Below are positions 59,202 through 64,000 of a stretch of DNA of 64,000 nt, in pieces. The notes beneath the pieces are model-generated. The model searched no databases and had not been told where the DNA came from. It saw only the letters and a list, made by a program, of their open reading frames with translations. Position 1 is the first letter of the stretch, and every line of letters begins with the position of its first letter. Source of the DNA: Duganella sp. CF402. GTDB taxonomy: Bacteria > Pseudomonadota > Gammaproteobacteria > Burkholderiales > Burkholderiaceae_D. A program made the translations under genes and the position numbers. Where the stretch lies: NCBI RefSeq assembly GCF_900109645.1, contig NZ_FOBG01000001.1, forward strand, positions 2,214,262-2,278,261. Reading direction: 5' to 3'.

Positions 59202-61072
59202 GGTGATTCGCACAAGCAGTGCGTGATCGCGGTGAACGGTTTTTTCTGCGTCGTGATATCGGACAGCCAGCCAAAGTCGTTCGCGATACCGGCAGCCGCA
59301 CTTGGCGGCAAACCGGTGGTGGCGGTAGCGCCCAGCTTCAACTGCGCCGCCACGGCTTGAGCCACAGCTTGTGCGGTGCCGCCGCCCACCATCTCGATAA
59401 TGCGGTCAAACTTGCTGATCTCGCGCTCGACATACACCACGCGATAATCGGCCGGCAGTTTGGCGCGCGCCGCTGCAGATTTCAACGCGTCGCCATAGCT
59501 GCCCAGGCGGTCCACCAGGCCGCGATCCTTGGCCTGCGCGCCAGTCCACACCCGGCCCTGCGCCACTTCGTCAATCTTCTCCGGCGTGGTCTTGCGCGCC
59601 GCCGCCGCCTTGGCGGTAAACTCCGCATAAATGTGATTGATGCTGCCCTGGATGACCTGGCCGAAGCGCGGATCCAGCGGACGAAGCGGATTGCCCGCAT
59701 CGCCCAGCCAGGTGGTCGGCTGGCCGGCGGTATGGATGCCCAGCTTGTCGATCACCTTGTCGGCGGTCGGCAGGATGGCGAACACGCCAATCGAACCGGT
59801 AATGGTGGTCGGCTCCGCAATCACCTCATCCGACGACATCGAAATCCAATAGCCACCCGATGCGGCCACGTTACCCATCGAGACCACCACCGGCTTGCCG
59901 GCGGCGCGCGTCAGTTCCAGTTCGCGGCGGATCAGCTCCGAAGCGAACGCACTGCCGCCAGGCGAATCGACGCGCAGCACCACCGCCTTGATGTTGTCAT
60001 CCTCGCGCGCCATGCGAATCAGCTTGGAAGTCGAATCGCCGCCGATCGAGCCGGGACCGGCCGAACCGTCGCTGATTTCACCCTGCGCCACGATCACGCC
60101 GACGGCGTCGCCGGTCAGCTTGCGCGGCACGCGGTTCAGGTAATCATCAAAGCTGACCTGACGGAAGCTCTTGTTTTCCGCATCGGCCACGCCGCGCTTG
60201 ATCATCATCTGGCGCAGTTCATCCTTGGTCTTCAGGCCATCCACGAACTTGGTCGACAGCGACAGCTTGGCCAGGTCGCCATTCACCGCCGCCACTTGCG
60301 CAGGCAGATCGTTGATGGTCTTCATAATCTGTCCTTGCGGCAGCTTGCGCGCCTTCTCCACGTTGTCCGTGTAGGCAGCCCACAGCGCGCCATTCAGATA
60401 GGACTCGGCCTCGCTGGCCGCCGGCGACGGGCCGTTGGCGATGAACGGCTCGGCGAAGCTCTTGTAGGTGCCGACGCGCAGCAGGTTCACCGTCACGCCC
60501 AGCTTGTCCAGCGCATCGCGGTAGTAATTGCGATAGCGGCCGAAGCCCTCGATCAGCACCATACCCATCGGATGCAGATACACCTCGTTGGCATGCGCCG
60601 CCAGCAGGTACTGGCGCTGGTCGTAGCTCGAACCCCAAGCCACCACCGGCTTGCCGGAAGCCTTGAAGCGGTCGATGGCGCTGGCCACCTCGCGCAGCGA
60701 AGCCTGGCCCGCGCCTTGCAGCTCGTCGGTCAGCAGCACGGCGGCGCCGATATCGGGATCCTTGGCCGCTTGCTCCAGCACTGCCAGCACGTCGCGCAGC
60801 TGGATCATCTTGTGCACTTCGCCGCCGCGCAGGTTGGTCACCAGCGCATCGCGCGCGTTGACGCTCGATTGTTCAACCAGTTGCCCCTTCAGTTCCAGTA
60901 CCAGCGTGGTCTTGGGCTGCAGCGGCTTTGCGCCGCCGCCGAAGATAGCGTACAGCAGCACCAGCACGATGATCAGGAAGATCAGATTGAGGACCGTACG
61001 GCGGCTGGTGTCCAGCGCGCGCCAGAAAAAGGCGAAGCCGTTACGGATGTAGGAAATCGGTGATTGGCTCAT
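59198..61072 (-). CDS. sppA: Signal peptide peptidase SppA (protease IV, 67-kDa type)
   Basis: An inner-membrane serine protease that degrades leftover signal peptides. The 624 residues are the long type with two tandem domains. An N-terminal helix lies at about 27-46 (VLNLIFLIIVLVLLYAIF). The Lys base is in the N-terminal half (FKASGKPVVAWGSSYDQRQY). The nucleophile Ser is in GNVAASGGYWISMSSDEV of the second half, followed by EPTTITGSIGVFA. GGAG precedes the ATG at 61072, which is better than an upstream in-frame start. It lies 19 bases after the symporter gene. Confidence 0.93.
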   Translation of the reverse strand: MSQSPISYIRNGFAFFWRALDTSRRTVLNLIFLIIVLVLLYAIFGGGAKPLQPKTTLVLELKGQLVEQSSVNARDALVTNLRGGEVHKMIQLRDVLAVLEQAAKDPDIGAAVLLTDELQGAGQASLREVASAIDRFKASGKPVVAWGSSYDQRQYLLAAHANEVYLHPMGMVLIEGFGRYRNYYRDALDKLGVTVNLLRVGTYKSFAEPFIANGPSPAASEAESYLNGALWAAYTDNVEKARKLPQGQIMKTINDLPAQVAAVNGDLAKLSLSTKFVDGLKTKDELRQMMIKRGVADAENKSFRQVSFDDYLNRVPRKLTGDAVGVIVAQGEISDGSAGPGSIGGDSTSKLIRMAREDDNIKAVVLRVDSPGGSAFASELIRRELELTRAAGKPVVVSMGNVAASGGYWISMSSDEVIAEPTTITGSIGVFAILPTADKVIDKLGIHTAGQPTTWLGDAGNPLRPLDPRFGQVIQGSINHIYAEFTAKAAAARKTTPEKIDEVAQGRVWTGAQAKDRGLVDRLGSYGDALKSAAARAKLPADYRVVYVEREISKFDRIIEMVGGGTAQAVAQAVAAQLKLGATATTGLPPSAAAGIANDFGWLSDITTQKKPFTAITHCLCESP

Positions 61073-61091
61073 CAACACTCCAGTGGTTGCG

Positions 61092-62549
61092 TTATTTGCA
61101 AGGATAATACTGCTTTTTCGAGATGAATAGCAGACCAACGAACACCAGCAATCCATTCAGGATAAGCAATTCGAGGCCGATGCGGTAGCTGCCAAACAGC
61201 AATTGTTGATTCGAATCAATGACATAGCACACAATCGGGCCGGCCAATGCCACCAGCGGCACCCAGCGGTCGCGCACCGCACGGCGGGTCAGAATGCCGA
61301 AGGCGAACAGGCCAAGCAGCGGGCCGTAGGTGTAGCCGGTCAGCTTCAGCACCAGGCCGACCATGCTGGCGTTGTCCACCCATTTGAACACCAGCACCAG
61401 CGCCAGGAAGATGGCGCAGAACACCAGGTGCACGCGGTGGCGCAAGCGTATCTGTGCCTGCTCCGTCAGGTCGGTGCGGCGCTGCACGCCGAGGATGTCG
61501 ATGCTGAACGAGGACGTCAGCGCGGTCATGGCGCCGTCCGCGCTGGGGAACAGCGCCGAAATCAGGCCGATGAAGAAAATCAGTTGCAGTACAGCGGGCA
61601 TGTGCGCCATCACTACAGTTGGGAAGATCTTGTCACCCACCGCCGATACACCTGCCGTGGGAGCGTACAGGTACAGCAACCCGCCAAGGTACATGAACAG
61701 TACCAGTACAGCTGTCAGTACAGCCGTCAACAGCAGCATATTCTTTTGCGAATCGCGCAGGGTTTTGACCGAGATATTCTTCTGCATGGTTTCCTGGTCC
61801 ATGCCGGTCATGGCCAGCACGATGAAGAAGCCGGCCAGCACCTGTTTCCAGAAATAGGCCGGGCTGTCGACTGTGCTGGTGACCACCCGCGTCAGGCCGT
61901 GGGCCTGCATTTGCGCGATACTGTCCAGCGGCGACAAGTTCATCGCGTGCAGCAGCCAGCCGGCGCAGCTCACCAGGCCCAGCACCATGCCGGCGGTTTG
62001 CAGCGTGTCGGTCCAGACGATGGTTTTGACGCCGCCCTCGTAGGTGTACAGCAGGATCATGGCGAGGATGACGGCGGTGGTCAGCCAGAACGGCACGCCC
62101 ATGCTGTCGAGGATCGTCAGCTGCAGGATATTCACCACCAGGTACAGCCGCGCCGACGCGCTCAGCGTGCGCGAGAGGATGAAGAAAGCCGCACCGCTTT
62201 GATACGAGCGCGGACCGAGGCGCTGCTCCAGATAGGTGTAGATCGAGGTGAGCTTGAGGCGGTAGTACAGCGGCAGCAGGATGTAGGCGACGGCGATGTA
62301 GCCGAGCACATAGCCAAGGATTACCTGCAGGTAGCCGAAACCATCGCGGCCCACCGCGCCCGGCACGCTGATGAAGGTGACGCCGCTCAGCGTCGTGCCC
62401 ACCATCCCGAACGCGACCAGCATCCAGTTGCTGTTCTTGTTGCCGATGAAGAAGCTGTCGTTATTGGCGTTGCGGGAGGTGCGCCATGCCACCAGCAGCA
62501 GCACGGCGAAATAAGCGGAGACGAGGCAAAACAGGGAGACTGCGGACAT
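61092..62549 (-). CDS. Sodium:solute symporter (SSS family)
   Basis: A 485-residue inner-membrane transporter with about 13 helices that couples solute uptake to sodium. The family marks are visible: DSFFIGNKNSNWMLVAFGMVGTTLSGVTFISVPG near the N-terminus, the TYLEQRLGPRSYQSGAAFFILSRTL region and the DQETMQKNISVKT loop. The substrate (sugar, amino acid, vitamin or sialic acid type) cannot be read. The start codon lies 3 bases from a perfect 13-bp hairpin. Genes for an MFS exporter upstream and sppA downstream are on the same strand. Confidence 0.9.
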   Translation of the reverse strand: MSAVSLFCLVSAYFAVLLLVAWRTSRNANNDSFFIGNKNSNWMLVAFGMVGTTLSGVTFISVPGAVGRDGFGYLQVILGYVLGYIAVAYILLPLYYRLKLTSIYTYLEQRLGPRSYQSGAAFFILSRTLSASARLYLVVNILQLTILDSMGVPFWLTTAVILAMILLYTYEGGVKTIVWTDTLQTAGMVLGLVSCAGWLLHAMNLSPLDSIAQMQAHGLTRVVTSTVDSPAYFWKQVLAGFFIVLAMTGMDQETMQKNISVKTLRDSQKNMLLLTAVLTAVLVLFMYLGGLLYLYAPTAGVSAVGDKIFPTVVMAHMPAVLQLIFFIGLISALFPSADGAMTALTSSFSIDILGVQRRTDLTEQAQIRLRHRVHLVFCAIFLALVLVFKWVDNASMVGLVLKLTGYTYGPLLGLFAFGILTRRAVRDRWVPLVALAGPIVCYVIDSNQQLLFGSYRIGLELLILNGLLVFVGLLFISKKQYYPCK

Positions 62550-62552
62550 GGG

Positions 62553-62588
62553 ATATTGGCGGCGAGTGATTCAAATCGCCGCCAATAT
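62553..62588. repeat. Perfect 13-bp hairpin next to the symporter start
   Basis: ATATTGGCGGCGA (62553-62565) and TCGCCGCCAATAT (62576-62588) are perfect inverted arms around a 10-base loop. On the coding (minus) strand the stem ends 3 bases before the symporter ATG and covers the place of the ribosome binding site. No T-run follows, so it is not a classic terminator. Confidence 0.8.
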
Positions 62589-62595
62589 ACCTCAA

Positions 62596-63807
62596 TCAGT
62601 GCGCCACGGCGTGGATGGACCTGGCGCCGCCAACGCTGGCCGGACAAGGATTCAGGCGATCCAGGCGACCGCTCAGCGCAGTCAGGCCGAAGGCGCCCAA
62701 CACCACCAGTGCGCCGATCCAGCCGGTGTGCACCAGTCCCAGATGCTCGACGATCAAGCCACCGCCCCACGCGCCACCTGCGATGCCAAGGTTGAACGCA
62801 GCGATATTCAGGCCCGACGCCACATCCACGGCGCGCGGCGTGAAGTGCTCCGCCTGCTGCACCACGTACACCTGCAAGCCAGCCACGTTACCAAACGCCA
62901 CCGCGCCCCATGCCAGTACAGTTGCCAACACCAGCCATTTGTACGGCGCAGTGAAAGTCAGCACCAGCAGTACAGCGGCCAGACCGAGGAAGATGATCTT
63001 CAGCGCGCCCACCGGGCCGCGCCGGTCGGCCAGCTTGCCACCCCAGATATTTCCTACCGCGACCGATACACCGTACACCAGCATCACCAGGCCCACCGCA
63101 TTCACGCTGAAACCGGTGATATCGGTCAGGATCGGCGCCAGGAACGTGAAAGCAGTGAACGAACCGCCGTAGCCCAGCGCCGTGATGGCATACACCAGCA
63201 GCAGGCGCGGCTCGCCCAGCACCTTCACCTGCTGCAGCAGCGAGGCAGGCTTGTTGTGGGCGATGGTCGACGGCACAAAGATCGCGCTGCCAACCACGGC
63301 CAGCACACCCAGTGCGGACACGGCGAGGAAGGTCTCGCGCCAGCCGAAGTGCTGGCCGATGAACGTCCCGAGCGGTACGCCGGTGACGAGGGCCACGGTC
63401 AAGCCCGTGAACATGATGGCGATCGCGCTGGCCGCCTTCTCCTTCGGCACCAGCGAAGTGGCGATCGTCGAGCCGATCGAGAAGAACACGCCGTGTGCCA
63501 GACCGGTGAGGATGCGGGCGATCACCAGCGATTCATAGCTGGGCGCCTTCCAGGCCAGCAGGTTGCCGAGCGTGAACAGCACCATCAGCGACACCAGCAG
63601 CAGCTTGCGCGGCAGTTTGCCGGTCAGCGCCGTCAGCACCGGCGCACCGACGGCCACACCCATCGCATACAGGCTGACCAGCAGCCCGGCCGAGGGCAAA
63701 TTCACGCCCAGATCGGCGGCGATAGTCGGCAGCAGGCCGACAATAACAAACTCGGTAGTCCCGATGGCAAACGCGCTGATGGTCAGCGCAAGCAGTGCAA
63801 TAGGCAT
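62596..63807 (-). CDS. MFS transporter, 12-helix (DHA1/AraJ-like)
   Basis: A 403-residue inner-membrane exporter with 12 hydrophobic segments. TTEFVIVGLLPTIAADLGV (helix 1 region), ARILTGLAHGVFFSIGSTIA (helix 4) and TGVPLGTFIGQHFGWRETF (motif C region and the central turn) are typical of the AraJ/YdhP sugar- or drug-efflux group. A clear AGGAG precedes the ATG at 63807. It is the first gene of a possible MFS-symporter-sppA run (46- and 19-base gaps). The substrate is unknown. Confidence 0.92.
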   Translation of the reverse strand: MPIALLALTISAFAIGTTEFVIVGLLPTIAADLGVNLPSAGLLVSLYAMGVAVGAPVLTALTGKLPRKLLLVSLMVLFTLGNLLAWKAPSYESLVIARILTGLAHGVFFSIGSTIATSLVPKEKAASAIAIMFTGLTVALVTGVPLGTFIGQHFGWRETFLAVSALGVLAVVGSAIFVPSTIAHNKPASLLQQVKVLGEPRLLLVYAITALGYGGSFTAFTFLAPILTDITGFSVNAVGLVMLVYGVSVAVGNIWGGKLADRRGPVGALKIIFLGLAAVLLVLTFTAPYKWLVLATVLAWGAVAFGNVAGLQVYVVQQAEHFTPRAVDVASGLNIAAFNLGIAGGAWGGGLIVEHLGLVHTGWIGALVVLGAFGLTALSGRLDRLNPCPASVGGARSIHAVAH

Positions 63808-63899
63808 GACATAACTCCTGAAAAGTTGATGTCATGCAGTATCGGGCTTCCCGTTAGTGAGAAAAAGACACGAAAATCCAAAACACTCTTGCTTTGAGA

Positions 63900-64000
63900 T
63901 CAAATATCAGAGGAAATAATCGCCAGTCGGCCGTTGCCCGACTTGGTGGCCAGCAGGCTGGCGGCAATTTGCTTGATATCCGCTTCGTATTGCTCGAACG
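63900..64000 (-). CDS. C-terminal fragment of a gene running off the right edge
   Basis: The reverse strand is open from the window edge to a TGA at 63900-63902 and encodes FEQYEADIKQIAASLLATKS followed by GNGRLAIISSDI. The length seen is 32 residues. The pattern (a 'F..Y..DI..IA' helix and a short terminal strand) recalls the end of DUF1488-like small proteins, but this is weak. Ninety-two bases separate it from the MFS gene on the same strand. Confidence 0.5.
   Translation of the reverse strand, partial: FEQYEADIKQIAASLLATKSGNGRLAIISSDI

Overview
The window is GC-rich, densely packed chromosomal DNA. It suggests a betaproteobacterium of the Oxalobacteraceae (Massilia, Duganella or Janthinobacterium type). 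The evidence is the succinylase-route lysine cluster with pilU nearby, a PEP-CTERM protein, a 255-residue OmpR with EnvZ, tandem MdtB/MdtC pumps with their own outer-membrane factor, and many LysR-type regulators. The genus call is inference from gene content. I see no rRNA, tRNA, CRISPR array, insertion sequence, phage or integrase. No gene-free stretch exceeds about 260 bases.

Layout. 1-4490: an edge-truncated DHA2-type exporter with a divergent LysR regulator and candidate operators, then a permease-MCE-lipoprotein operon without an ATPase gene. 4560-12402: small metabolic units (secreted nucleoside hydrolase, SUI1 factor, isochorismatase-like hydrolase with a GlxA-type regulator, RhlE-type helicase, M19 dipeptidase, D-tartrate dehydratase with a LysR regulator) and a small membrane protein. 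12403-14649: a MerR regulator whose ZntR-like operator lies in the promoter of that membrane protein, then a DUF4153 protein. 14736-26810: dapC-dapD-pilU, an accessory block (17960-22241), then yffB-dapE-prmB and an ABC-F ATPase. 26813-33891: CheW, ArfB, a TauE/SafE exporter, a LysR regulator, two tandem FapA (DUF342) proteins and a small secreted protein. 34063-37408: ompR-envZ, a secreted protein and an orphan Imm26-like protein.

37503-43067: a TPP riboswitch drives a TonB-dependent receptor, converging on an S46 peptidase-PnuC-NadR-like kinase operon. The receptor is therefore probably a thiamine-compound importer rather than a siderophore receptor. 43100-47322: a sensor kinase operon with a CheB-CheR-PAS hybrid protein and no response regulator. 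47399-59201: an mdtA-mdtB-mdtC-outer-membrane-factor operon divergent from a Spy/CpxP-like gene and a Cpx-like two-component pair. A perfect GTAAA-N5-GTAAA box lies between them, so this looks like an envelope-stress regulon. 59198-64000: SppA, a sodium:solute symporter, an MFS exporter and a gene fragment at the edge.

The less obvious signals are regulatory: the TPP switch with a hairpin over the ribosome binding site, the ZntR-like MerR operator, the CpxR box, an FNR-like box before fapA, a perfect 13-bp hairpin next to the symporter start, several genes with a -10 hexamer only 6-8 bases before the start codon (leaderless candidates), and repeated 4-base convergent stop overlaps, one apparently split by a 14-bp duplication. 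I did not find a clearly new multi-gene system. The best candidates for undescribed biology are the TPP-controlled receptor with PnuC/NadR, the MerR-controlled membrane protein, and the ATPase-less MCE operon.
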